NCBI RefSeq assembly: GCF_025060755.1
Contig: NZ_JANYUY010000057.1
Coordinates: forward strand, 1 to 47,482
Source of the DNA: Paenibacillus doosanensis
GTDB lineage: Bacteria > Bacillota > Bacilli > Paenibacillales > NBRC-103111
Direction: 5' to 3'
DNA length: 47,482 nt
The notes beneath the pieces were generated by a model. The model was not told the DNA's origin and did not search any database. It saw only the letters and a program-made list of their open reading frames with translations. Position numbers and translations under genes: made by a program. Shown piece after piece: positions 7,555 through 14,854 of the stretch. The first letter of the stretch is position 1, and each line of letters begins with the position of its first letter.

Positions 7555-8796
7555 ATGTCAGCAAACCAGAGTTCTATAGCAAGTAAAGAAACTCCAGCGG
7601 CATCCTCGCAAGAAAAAGAAGGCCTATTAAACCAACCAAAAGCGGTTTGGGCCGTTTTTTTTGCTTCGATTATCGCATTTATGGGTCTTGGGCTGGTCGA
7701 CCCTATTTTAACGTTGATCGCCGAAGACCTTCATGCCACCCAGAGTCAGGTCACTCTGCTGTTCACCAGCTACAATGCGGTAATGGCTGTGGCTGCGATA
7801 GTGACGGGAGCGATCTCATCGCGCATGGGAGCCAAAGGCACACTGGTGTGCGGCATCGTGATTATTGCCGTGTTTTCAGCGCTCGGCGGCCTGTCCAATA
7901 ACATTTGGGCGATTGTTGGCTGGCGTGCCGGTTGGGGCTTCGGCAATGCGCTGTTTGTAGCCACGGCACTCGTCGCTATCATTTCACTGTCCAGAGGCGG
8001 AAATGCCAAAGCCATTATTTTGTATGAAGCCGCGATTGGTCTCGGTATTTCCGTAGGTCCTCTTTTAGGAGGTTGGCTTGGTGCCATCTCATGGAGAGGA
8101 CCGTTTTTGGGCGTTGCTCTGCTGATGGTCATCGCCTTTTTCGCAGTGCTCATCTTCATGCCGGCCTTGAAAGGGCAGACCGGCGCCAAACGGGGGACTT
8201 CATTCGCCGAACCGTTTCGCGCCCTGAAACACCGTTCTCTCGTTGTTTTCGGTATCGGAGCAGCACTTTATAATTTCGGATTCTTTACAGTGTTAGCCTA
8301 TGCGCCTTTTGTGATGGGCTTGGATGTGCACGGGTTAGGTTATGTATTTCTAGCATGGGGCATCCTGCTGGCTATTACTTCCGTATTTATGGCGCCAAAG
8401 CTCCAGCAATGGATGGGCACCGTCAAAGCTATGTGTCTTATGTTCACTTTGTTCGCAGTGCTGCTTCTCGCCATCGGTATTTGGACGAATATCCACTGGG
8501 TACCTATCGTTGCAGTCATTCTGAGCGGAGCCGTCATGGGGAACAATAACACCTTGGTCACGACTGCAGTCATGAATGCCGCTCCTGTCGAGCGTTCCAC
8601 CGCGTCGTCCGCCTATAATTTTCTTCGGTTCTTGGGCGCGGCGGTGGCGCCTTATTTTGCGGGGAAACTGGCGGAGGTGTTCAATCCTCACGTTCCGTTC
8701 ATCACTGCGACCGTATTTGTCATTATTGCCGGGTTTATCGTCGGACTTAACTATCATCACGTCAAGCATGTCGACCATGCGGGATCGGGTCACTGA
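7555..8796 (+). CDS. MFS transporter (DHA1-like drug or metabolite exporter)
   Basis: A 413-residue major facilitator protein with 12 predicted membrane helices after a polar N-terminal tail of about 30 residues. Helix 1 carries FMGLGLVDPIL. The loop between helices 2 and 3 has a degenerate motif A (GAISSRMGAKG). GWLGAISWRGPFLGVALLM is like motif C of exporters. The substrate is unknown. It is third in the MerR-CBS-MFS operon, and a strong terminator follows at 8807-8848. Regulation by the MerR protein is likely. The protein ends in a short His-rich tail (YHHVKHVDHAGSGH) that might bind metal. Confidence 0.9.
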   Translation: MSANQSSIASKETPAASSQEKEGLLNQPKAVWAVFFASIIAFMGLGLVDPILTLIAEDLHATQSQVTLLFTSYNAVMAVAAIVTGAISSRMGAKGTLVCGIVIIAVFSALGGLSNNIWAIVGWRAGWGFGNALFVATALVAIISLSRGGNAKAIILYEAAIGLGISVGPLLGGWLGAISWRGPFLGVALLMVIAFFAVLIFMPALKGQTGAKRGTSFAEPFRALKHRSLVVFGIGAALYNFGFFTVLAYAPFVMGLDVHGLGYVFLAWGILLAITSVFMAPKLQQWMGTVKAMCLMFTLFAVLLLAIGIWTNIHWVPIVAVILSGAVMGNNNTLVTTAVMNAAPVERSTASSAYNFLRFLGAAVAPYFAGKLAEVFNPHVPFITATVFVIIAGFIVGLNYHHVKHVDHAGSGH

Positions 8797-8806
8797 TCAT
8801 TTCATT

Positions 8807-8848
8807 CAGACTCTTTAACAGGCTCTCCAACGAGAGTCTGTTTTTTTT
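8807..8848 (+). terminator. Intrinsic terminator of the MFS operon
   Basis: CAGACTCT pairs with AGAGTCTG across an 18-base loop, followed by eight T residues. Confidence 0.85.
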
Positions 8849-8894
8849 ATCCGTACGCTGCCGCGGCAGCGTCACCGGCACATTATTGATGCGG

Positions 8895-10001
8895 CTACAT
8901 CCGCGAAAGATGAGCCATACAATGAACGGCAGAGGCGATAGGTTCAGCCGCTAAAACGCCATCGAGAATGACAAGCGCAGGCGATGGATACAAACCCTCA
9001 GCTTCCGTATGAAGTATAAGCTCGATTTGATTCGGCGAGCTAACTTGAGCACGCGCAATATGAGGCCAAAGTACAGTAAAAGAATCGGTTTTATCCAAAT
9101 TGACGGCTTCGATGCCTTGGAGCTTTATCGGCGATGTTCCATCGTAATACGCGATCTTGATTGCTGCCAGCGATGGAGCCGGTCTTTCTTTCTTGACAGA
9201 GTGCTTGATCTTCTTCTTCGGGCGAATCAATAACTCCCACAAAACGATACAAATAGAAGGGAGAAAGAAGGCTAGAACGGCCAGCCACTTGTTTGCGAAC
9301 AGCAGTAAAGCTCCTAGAAAAAGCGCTCCCGACAAGATAGCAAGCAGCCAGACATATAACTTCTCCGACTGCTGCGAAGAACGCTTTTTTTCCTCAATCT
9401 CCGGCGTAACCGTTGTTTCTTCTTGCTTCCGCTCCTCACCATTCGCTACTCTCTTGGGTATATGCTCGCCTCCCAATAGATACGGGTTCGTATCGTCGTT
9501 CCAGCGCTCAAACCATAATGCGTCCGGACGCCGCCAAAGATGAAGGCAATGCTCAATCTGCTCCAAGTACTCAAGGGGGTCGGTATAAAAATGAAAATAC
9601 TGGGCTAATTCCAAATGGACAACAGGAGACGGATGCGCACGCACATAGGTAAATAAAGTTTCCAGCCATTCTAACATATAGGGACCGAGCGCCGGAAACC
9701 GCGCCAATGTAACAGGCAAGCTCTGTCGCAATTGCATTACAGCCTCATCCCATGGAATAGGCCAATACAACGCCTCCGCAAATGCCTCCCATTCGGGCAT
9801 ATCCTCAAGATCCTCATTGTCCAAGTGCGGTTTAACTGCATTCCAAGCTGTGATCAGCCGCTCGCGATAGCGTTGATATTGCTCTTCACTGGCAAGGCTA
9901 AACCAGAAGGGTGCGAGAAAATTATTCGTCTCAAAGGCGACATCTTCATACTCTCCATCCCCCGCCTCTGCAGTAACACTCAAAAACGTCCGGTTTCCCA
10001 T
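8895..10001 (-). CDS. Protein of unknown function with two central membrane helices
   Basis: I do not recognise the family. From the preferred ATG at 10001 the product has 368 residues. About 180 residues are Trp- and aromatic-rich (EEQYQRYRERL, WLETLFTYVRAHPSP, HCLHLWRRPDALWFERWNDD). A Glu/Lys-rich linker precedes two membrane helices at about 215-260. The cytosolic tail of about 100 residues includes a beta-rich domain (IELILHTEAEGLYPSPALVILDG). The open frame extends 27 codons upstream. Neither start has a perfect ribosome site; AAGGG 15 bases before the ATG is the best. A cre-like site lies just upstream and a small gene precedes it, so the two may be co-transcribed. Confidence 0.65.
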   Translation of the reverse strand: MGNRTFLSVTAEAGDGEYEDVAFETNNFLAPFWFSLASEEQYQRYRERLITAWNAVKPHLDNEDLEDMPEWEAFAEALYWPIPWDEAVMQLRQSLPVTLARFPALGPYMLEWLETLFTYVRAHPSPVVHLELAQYFHFYTDPLEYLEQIEHCLHLWRRPDALWFERWNDDTNPYLLGGEHIPKRVANGEERKQEETTVTPEIEEKKRSSQQSEKLYVWLLAILSGALFLGALLLFANKWLAVLAFFLPSICIVLWELLIRPKKKIKHSVKKERPAPSLAAIKIAYYDGTSPIKLQGIEAVNLDKTDSFTVLWPHIARAQVSSPNQIELILHTEAEGLYPSPALVILDGVLAAEPIASAVHCMAHLSRM

Positions 10002-10102
10002 AATTCCCGACACCGTCCCTTCGCTGACACCTTCCAGGTTTCCATATATTTGAATTGTATAGCAACTTAAGAGCTGCAACAATTCATTTTTCGGGTTATT
10101 TT

Positions 10103-10116
10103 TGGTAGCGCTTACA
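10103..10116 (-). promoter_or_regulatory. Candidate CcpA binding site (cre)
   Basis: On the minus strand TGTAAGCGCTACCA matches the cre consensus TGWAANCGNTNWCA at 13 of 14 positions. It lies between the small gene 10128-10430 and the unknown membrane protein gene, so carbon-source control of the latter is possible. Confidence 0.5.
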
Positions 10117-10127
10117 GAGATATGTAT

Positions 10128-10430
10128 TTAGGAGTCATCCTCACTTACGATGACTCCGGACAATCTTCGATTTAAGTAGACTCCATCAATCAGTCCCCGC
10201 TTGTACATCATTTCAATGACTAATGCCATCTGGGCCTGCTCTTTTTCTTCATAAGAAAATATGATTGGGTGCCGATCTACCGGGACATACTTAAAAATCT
10301 CTTTTAACAAAGATTGAAGTTCTTCGGATAATTCACGATATCCCGCATCTTGCTTCAGAACGCTACTCCCAATTTCCTCTGTCCTCATAGCAATAAAATC
10401 ATGCAAATAAGCTCTAAGATTCTTTACCAA
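10128..10430 (-). CDS. Small protein of unknown function
   Basis: A 100-residue, largely helical, acidic protein (RELSEELQSLLKEIFKYV ... EEKEQAQMALVIEMMYKRGLIDG) without signal or membrane segment. The pattern of one long helical half followed by a compact C-terminal half resembles small Paenibacillus proteins of unknown function, but I cannot name a family. It starts at an ATG close to a divergently transcribed ribbon-helix-helix gene. The two genes share a 150-bp control region with repeats and a palindrome, so the RHH protein may control both. Confidence 0.6.
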   Translation of the reverse strand: MVKNLRAYLHDFIAMRTEEIGSSVLKQDAGYRELSEELQSLLKEIFKYVPVDRHPIIFSYEEKEQAQMALVIEMMYKRGLIDGVYLNRRLSGVIVSEDDS

Positions 10431-10488
10431 ACTCTACACCCCCAATAAGTGAAATCAAAGTGAATGCTTAATAACAAATATTGTATAG

Positions 10489-10560
10489 TGACATCACTTT
10501 AGTGTCAATGTGGCCGTATATACGGCGCATTCATACTGGTATAATATTGACATCACTTTA
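10489..10560 (+). promoter_or_regulatory. Control region of the RHH gene: palindrome, direct repeats and extended -10
   Basis: Three elements sit together. TGACATCACTTTA occurs twice as an exact 13-bp direct repeat (10489-10501 and 10548-10560). Between the copies is the perfect 14-bp palindrome GCCGTATATACGGC (10513-10526). An extended -10 box, TGGTATAAT, lies at 10537-10545. The palindrome occupies the -35 position and the second repeat lies just after the start point. This is the expected layout for an autorepressing RHH protein. Confidence 0.65.
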
Positions 10561-10578
10561 AGGGGGGGATTCGTTTTT

Positions 10579-10752
10579 ATGGCTACGAACAAACGGGTCT
10601 TTACCTTGCGGCTAGCAGAAGAGAATTTTGATAAAATCAAAGTCATTGCGGATAAAAACAAACGCTCCATTGCCATGCAAATTGAATATCTCATCGAGCA
10701 ACACATCGAAGAATTTGAGCGTAAGAATGGGATTATTCAAATCGAAAAATAA
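10579..10752 (+). CDS. Arc-like ribbon-helix-helix DNA-binding protein
   Basis: A 57-residue protein. A beta strand (KRVFTLRLAEENF) is followed by two helices (DKIKVIADKNKRSIAMQIEYLIEQHI), the full Arc/MetJ fold, and a short charged tail. Such proteins bind operators as dimers of dimers. The open frame reaches 10510. The ATG at 10579 was chosen because AAGGGGGGGA precedes it and because the upstream part overlaps the promoter. No toxin gene follows: the next genes are on the other strand, so a toxin-antitoxin role is not supported. The small gene 10128-10430 on the divergent side is the likeliest co-regulated partner. Confidence 0.82.
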   Translation: MATNKRVFTLRLAEENFDKIKVIADKNKRSIAMQIEYLIEQHIEEFERKNGIIQIEK

Positions 10753-10761
10753 TATCAATTC

Positions 10762-10805
10762 GAAAAAAGTACGAAGGAGCATGCCGCGGCATGCTCCTTC
10801 GTACT
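10762..10805 (-). terminator. 38-bp perfect palindrome acting as minus-strand terminator
   Basis: Bases 10768-10805 form a perfect palindrome with GCCGCGGC at the centre. On the minus strand a T-tract follows (complement of the A-run at 10763-10768), fitting a terminator for the YczE-type gene. On the plus strand no T-run follows, although the hairpin could still protect the 3' end of the RHH transcript. Confidence 0.8.
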
Positions 10806-10922
10806 GGAAACATTCAATTTCGCCTGCCCGGTTAAGGAAAATCCCGCTCGTTATCGATAATGCGGAACATCTCTCTACTCCGCGCCGGGTACCAGGCATC
10901 CAGCAGGCAGAAAAGCCTTGAC

Positions 10923-11621
10923 TTAAGCATCAATAAGATTATTGTTGTTGGCAGCGTCTTTTCTAGCCTTCACTCTCCTAAACAGATAGGAATAAAAGAT
11001 TAAATATTGTCCGACAAATATAGCATTAAGCACTGTGCCTTCACGAATAAACATAATCTTATGCAAGAAAATCAAACCGATGGACGCCGAAATAATAAGC
11101 AGCGAGCAGTCAAAGAGCGTTTTAATATTGCCCCATTTTCTCTGGGTTTTCATCACCAGCGTATGAACGAACAAATCGATCGGCATAAGGACGAGATCCG
11201 CGCGAATCATCAGAAATAAGCCGAAGGCTAGTGCCGCGTCTCCAAGAATAAGCAGCAGCAGTTTTGAAAAATATAGATCAAGCTGAATGAACCCCGTCAT
11301 TTTCAAATTGAAATCCAGACATACAGCCAGAACGAAGGATGGGATTAACGAGGTAAAGTTTTTCAGTTTAAATCCTTTGGGCAGCACGACAAAAGTTAAA
11401 AACAGCATGATCATTTCCAGAATGAAATTGTACGTTCCTTGCGATAGACCGGGATATACGACCGTCATCACCCGGGTAAGGCTGCTTTGGGGCGAAATTC
11501 CTATGCCTGCCTTAATAGCCAAACTAACGCCAATCGTCAAGATATAAATCCCAATGATATACATAATCCACCGCTTCGTTAAGCTGCCGTCGCTTTTCAA
11601 ATCCTCTGCGTTTTTTTGCAT
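10923..11621 (-). CDS. YczE/YyaS/YitT family integral membrane protein
   Basis: About 232 residues with roughly five membrane helices. Features typical of the YczE/YyaS group are IYILTIGVSLAIKAGIGISP in the first helix and RADLVLMPIDLFVHTL in the second half. The function of the family is not established. The ATG at 11621 was preferred over 11630 because GAAGG lies 9 bases before it and directly touches the earlier ATG. The gene lies downstream of the amidohydrolase gene on the same strand with a gap of about 190 bp, so it could be read from the LacI-controlled promoter or from its own. A strong terminator follows. Confidence 0.85.
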   Translation of the reverse strand: MQKNAEDLKSDGSLTKRWIMYIIGIYILTIGVSLAIKAGIGISPQSSLTRVMTVVYPGLSQGTYNFILEMIMLFLTFVVLPKGFKLKNFTSLIPSFVLAVCLDFNLKMTGFIQLDLYFSKLLLLILGDAALAFGLFLMIRADLVLMPIDLFVHTLVMKTQRKWGNIKTLFDCSLLIISASIGLIFLHKIMFIREGTVLNAIFVGQYLIFYSYLFRRVKARKDAANNNNLIDA

Positions 11622-11660
11622 AGTTACCATCCTTCTCTCTACATAAAATAAATGATTTGT

Positions 11661-11674
11661 ATGAAGCGCTTACA
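11661..11674 (-). promoter_or_regulatory. cre-like sequence upstream of the yczE-type gene
   Basis: On the minus strand TGTAAGCGCTTCAT matches the first eleven positions of the CcpA consensus. It would lie about 40 bp upstream of the start codon. The rest of the 11622-11808 gap holds an imperfect GC-rich hairpin (about 11728-11761) without a T-tract. Confidence 0.35.
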
Positions 11675-11808
11675 TTAAACGCAATTCCAGACTTCCTGTC
11701 ATGAAAAATGATCGGGGTGAATGCTCGGCAGCGACGACCGCAGGGGGTTCGCCGCTGCCGCATTTCACGCGAAGGAGGCAGCTTCCTTGTGGGTAAGACC
11801 GCTCAGCT

Positions 11809-13536
11809 TCATTCCATGAAACGGAAACGATGCAGCGAAATAAATAGACTTAACAGCTTATTAACGACGGGCTCACCCTCGTTGCGATTTCCTAACTCCT
11901 CTAAGGCGGCATCGATTGCCGCGGCGCTCGAAGTTAACTCATCCACGGTCATATCCGCCATCACACCGTAAATCTCAAGCGGCATGACGCTGTTTATCGT
12001 TTTATTTTCCGTTACAATGCAGGCTCCCGAATATTGATCAACTTGTTTCACGCAGAAGCACATTTCTTCGCTTTCCTGTCCGACTGCGACGAAGTAAGGC
12101 GTAGGGGCAGGCCAAAAGGTCGCTACAGCCCCGCGATCTACATATACGCCCTTGAATAGGCCGCTAATGATATGCCGCTTGTCATCCGCATAGCGTTGAA
12201 TAACGGACAGCCGGCTTAATTTCTCGCCTTCATATTCCGGAACAATCTTGCCCTCTCGCATCGGCACCCAAACTTCCTGATAAAACTTGGCATGCCCGCG
12301 GCCGTACACATCAAACAAGTAGACTTTGGCCTGTGTGCCGTCTTCGGAAACTTCCAAGGGGACAATGTCCAGCTGCTCCGGCGTCAAGTCATCCAGACCT
12401 GCTACCCCTTTGGTTTTCATATTGGAGTAGTCGATATCGGCGTTTTTCAATAATTTCTTGTCTTTAGCGATTAATTCGCCGTCTTTAAACACATACAGCG
12501 GATTGATGCGGGATAAGCTATCCGTCAGCACGATATCTGCAAACCGCCCCGGTGTCAAAGAGCCGATCTGATCTTCCATATGGAAGGATCTGGCGGTATT
12601 GTAGGAGGCCATTTTTATCGCCTTGATCGGGTTGATGCCCATCTCCGTGCATAGCGAGATAATCCAATCCATATGTCCCATCTTGAGCAGCCGCTCGATC
12701 GAGATGTTATCCGTACAAAGCATAAAGTTATCGGTCGGGAACTTGCGATCCACAATGGCGCGAAGCAATATTTTGATCACTTCGCTGCTGCCGACGCCAA
12801 ACTTGATCTGCGTCGCGAACCCATAGCGAATGCTTTTCTCGATATCGTTCACATTCCATACATCGTGATTGTTCGATACGCCGATCGCCGGCAAGTAGTT
12901 CAGGATCATGTCGGACAGCGCCGTCACGCCCCAGTGACCGTTCATAAATCCGCCCTTGGCTCTTACCCAGGAGGCCTTGCGGAAGTCATCTTCATTGCCC
13001 GAGCTGTAAGTAAAATGCTCAAATTCCCCAAGCCCGATGACAGGCTCCATATCCAAAACAGCCCTTGTTACCGCTGCGTCCGTTTTTTTGCCCGGTGCAA
13101 ACGCATACAATCGATAAGGCAGTTTGTCATAGTCTTTAAATAAATCTTGAGCCGCTTGTATGCCATTCTCTCCCGCCGCGCTGAGAAGGTCAAGGCACTC
13201 GGCGAAAATTGTCGTTGTTCCGCATGGAACCATCGCCTCAGCCAGCGCCGTCGGATGAGCTAATTGCGACTCGAAGTGCAAGTGAGCGTCGATCAAACCG
13301 GGAATGGCATAAAGTCCTTGCCCGTCAAAGACATCTTTCACTTTAATTATAGATTCATCCGGATTAATGGCTACAATACGTTTGTCGTAGACCAGCAGCG
13401 ATCCTTGATAGACCGTCTCCCCGTGCACGTCCAAAATGTTCAGGTTTTTCAGAAGAAGATCGGCCTCTTTGTTGCCATTTAGAATATCAAAAATAGCGTG
13501 GACTTTTTCCAGGTGATTCGCCTCTGTTAGTTTCAT
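11809..13536 (-). CDS. Adenine-deaminase-like amidohydrolase with altered active-site motifs
   Basis: A 575-residue cytosolic amidohydrolase with the domain order of adenine deaminase: a small beta domain, a metal-dependent barrel (about 60-390) and a C-terminal domain (about 400-560). The metal motif PGLIDAHLHFES is intact. CTDN, the GHMDWII segment and LTPGRFADIVL also match the family. Several other landmarks differ. The DPHEIAN loop of adenine deaminases is replaced by AECLDLLS, SDHE by NNHD, and DGHAPGL by NGHWGVT. It is therefore probably a hydrolase for a related but different substrate (inference). Two LacI operators lie upstream, and the lacI gene is directly upstream. Confidence 0.85.
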   Translation of the reverse strand: MKLTEANHLEKVHAIFDILNGNKEADLLLKNLNILDVHGETVYQGSLLVYDKRIVAINPDESIIKVKDVFDGQGLYAIPGLIDAHLHFESQLAHPTALAEAMVPCGTTTIFAECLDLLSAAGENGIQAAQDLFKDYDKLPYRLYAFAPGKKTDAAVTRAVLDMEPVIGLGEFEHFTYSSGNEDDFRKASWVRAKGGFMNGHWGVTALSDMILNYLPAIGVSNNHDVWNVNDIEKSIRYGFATQIKFGVGSSEVIKILLRAIVDRKFPTDNFMLCTDNISIERLLKMGHMDWIISLCTEMGINPIKAIKMASYNTARSFHMEDQIGSLTPGRFADIVLTDSLSRINPLYVFKDGELIAKDKKLLKNADIDYSNMKTKGVAGLDDLTPEQLDIVPLEVSEDGTQAKVYLFDVYGRGHAKFYQEVWVPMREGKIVPEYEGEKLSRLSVIQRYADDKRHIISGLFKGVYVDRGAVATFWPAPTPYFVAVGQESEEMCFCVKQVDQYSGACIVTENKTINSVMPLEIYGVMADMTVDELTSSAAAIDAALEELGNRNEGEPVVNKLLSLFISLHRFRFME

Positions 13537-13572
13537 TGTTCTGCTCTCCTTTAATGGTTAGAATGGATCGAT

Positions 13573-13592
13573 TTGGTTAATCGATTAACTAA
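13573..13592. promoter_or_regulatory. LacI operator O1 (amidohydrolase gene)
   Basis: TTGGTTAATCGATTAACTAA differs from the perfect palindrome at 14700 by one base. It lies 37 bp upstream of the amidohydrolase start. Confidence 0.85.
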
Positions 13593-13623
13593 ACCAGACT
13601 TAGATAGAAAACGAGATTGAGAA

Positions 13624-13643
13624 TTAGTTAATCGATTAACCAA
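13624..13643. promoter_or_regulatory. LacI operator O2 (amidohydrolase gene)
   Basis: TTAGTTAATCGATTAACCAA is the second copy. The two sites are 51 bp apart centre to centre, about five helical turns. That suits binding on one DNA face and a short repression loop around the promoter. Confidence 0.85.
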
Positions 13644-13650
13644 TTGGACT

Positions 13651-13695
13651 AATAAAAACCTGATTTTTAGTTATTGCCGCTGTCTAAAAATCAGG
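13651..13695 (-). terminator. Intrinsic terminator of the lacI gene
   Basis: A perfect 12-bp stem (CCTGATTTTTAG with its complement) has a 13-base loop and a T-rich tail on the minus strand. The stem overlaps the lacI stop codon and ends just before operator O2, so the amidohydrolase gene has its own promoter. Confidence 0.85.
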
Positions 13696-14668
13696 TGGAT
13701 TTACGTTCAACAATGAACGGTTCCAGAACCGTTACCGGAGCAAACGCTTCTTTGCGAATTTGGCTCAAAATCATTTCCGCGCTTCGGATACCCAATTCCC
13801 GGTTTTGCAAATCTACACAAGAAAGCTCGGGCGTAGAGATTTGCGATATGAGAGAGTTTCCCAAACTCAACACGGCCATGTCCTTGGGGATGCTAATCTG
13901 ACAATCAACCAATGCCTTGGTCAAATGGACTGCACTCATTTCATTTAGAACAAAGACACCGTCGATATCGTTCCGAAGAAGATGAGGTATACAATCTTTG
14001 GCTAAATCCATCCCCTCTTTAATTTCTATCATGGTGGGGGTGTCGTCACTGTGGCTCGCCTGCCTAAAGCCGTCGATAAAATGATCAAGTAGATCGTCAG
14101 GCAGTTGATTGTGCACATAGGCAATTTTATGCTTCCCTTTCGACAACAAATGCTCGGCGCCCAGCTGGCTTGCTTTCGTTAAGTCGGGATACAGCAAAGG
14201 GAAACCGTCGTAGGGAATGCACCTATTGGCATATACGGCAGGAATGTTCCAGCTCATCACGTCATGAATGCTGTCCTTAAAAGAACGATCGGAAAATAAT
14301 CCGATAAAGACAATTCCGGCTATCATATTTTCACGCATCAACTGGATGATTTCTATTTCGCTTAGATTCAAGTTGTCTACTTCATAAATATATAGATTAT
14401 AATGATGCTGGCCCAAAATTTGACTGATTCCGGAAGTCATCTCCGAATAATAAAGATTATTAATCTTGGGCAGGATGACCGCTACGTTAAAGGTTTCCAT
14501 ATGCTTTAATGATTTGGCAACCACATTCGTCACATAGCCGAGTTCTTTGATCGCCCGCTGGATTTTTTCCTCGGTTTCTTTCTTTACCACAATATTGGAG
14601 CTTAAATAGCGGGAAATCGTAGCGGTGCTTACATTCGCGTGTTTAGCTATATCCTTTAAAGTAACCAT
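13691..14668 (-). CDS. LacI family transcriptional repressor
   Basis: A 325-residue repressor. The N-terminal helix-turn-helix and hinge (VTLKDIAKHANVSTATISRY, residues 2-50) are followed by a periplasmic-binding-protein-like effector domain. The effector is unknown; control of an adenine-deaminase-like enzyme suggests a nucleobase or related heterocycle. Three near-identical operators mark its targets: two before the amidohydrolase gene and one before itself. The ATG at 14666-14668 has AAGAAGG 6 bases upstream. Confidence 0.92.
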   Translation of the reverse strand: MVTLKDIAKHANVSTATISRYLSSNIVVKKETEEKIQRAIKELGYVTNVVAKSLKHMETFNVAVILPKINNLYYSEMTSGISQILGQHHYNLYIYEVDNLNLSEIEIIQLMRENMIAGIVFIGLFSDRSFKDSIHDVMSWNIPAVYANRCIPYDGFPLLYPDLTKASQLGAEHLLSKGKHKIAYVHNQLPDDLLDHFIDGFRQASHSDDTPTMIEIKEGMDLAKDCIPHLLRNDIDGVFVLNEMSAVHLTKALVDCQISIPKDMAVLSLGNSLISQISTPELSCVDLQNRELGIRSAEMILSQIRKEAFAPVTVLEPFIVERKST

Positions 14669-14699
14669 GGGTAACCTTCTTTTGCTGCCTCCTTTCTAT

Positions 14700-14719
14700 T
14701 TAGTTAATCGATTAACTAA
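14700..14719. promoter_or_regulatory. LacI operator O3 (autoregulation), perfect 20-bp palindrome
   Basis: TTAGTTAATCGATTAACTAA is a perfect palindrome located between the likely lacI promoter (14733-14761) and its start codon. Confidence 0.88.
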
Positions 14720-14732
14720 GTGGATTAGTTCA

Positions 14733-14770
14733 AATTTATCATGGAACGATCCGATTTGCAAGCGCTTTTT
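14733..14770 (-). promoter_or_regulatory. Likely lacI promoter with overlapping cre-like site
   Basis: On the minus strand TTGCAA (14756-14761) and TAAATT (14733-14738) are 17 bases apart. A cre-like sequence, TGCAAGCGCTTTTT (11 of 14, plus strand 14757-14770), overlaps the -35 box. CcpA binding there would be expected to block transcription. Confidence 0.4.
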
Positions 14771-14785
14771 TCGTAAAAGCTTCTT

Positions 14786-14825
14786 ACAAAATACGCCCCC
14801 TCCAAGCTCCAACCAGAGGGGACGT
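14786..14825 (-). terminator. Intrinsic terminator of the phosphatase gene/operon
   Basis: On the minus strand ACGTCCCCTC pairs with GAGGGGGCGT (one G-T pair), followed by ATTTTGT. It lies 30 bp after the phosphatase stop codon and closes the long operon. Confidence 0.75.
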
Positions 14826-14854
14826 TTGCGTGTCCTTATAAGGCCGCGTCAGCC

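Noticed and set aside
10579..10752. Antitoxin of a toxin-antitoxin pair
   Set aside because: The fold fits an antitoxin, but no toxin-like gene follows on the same strand.
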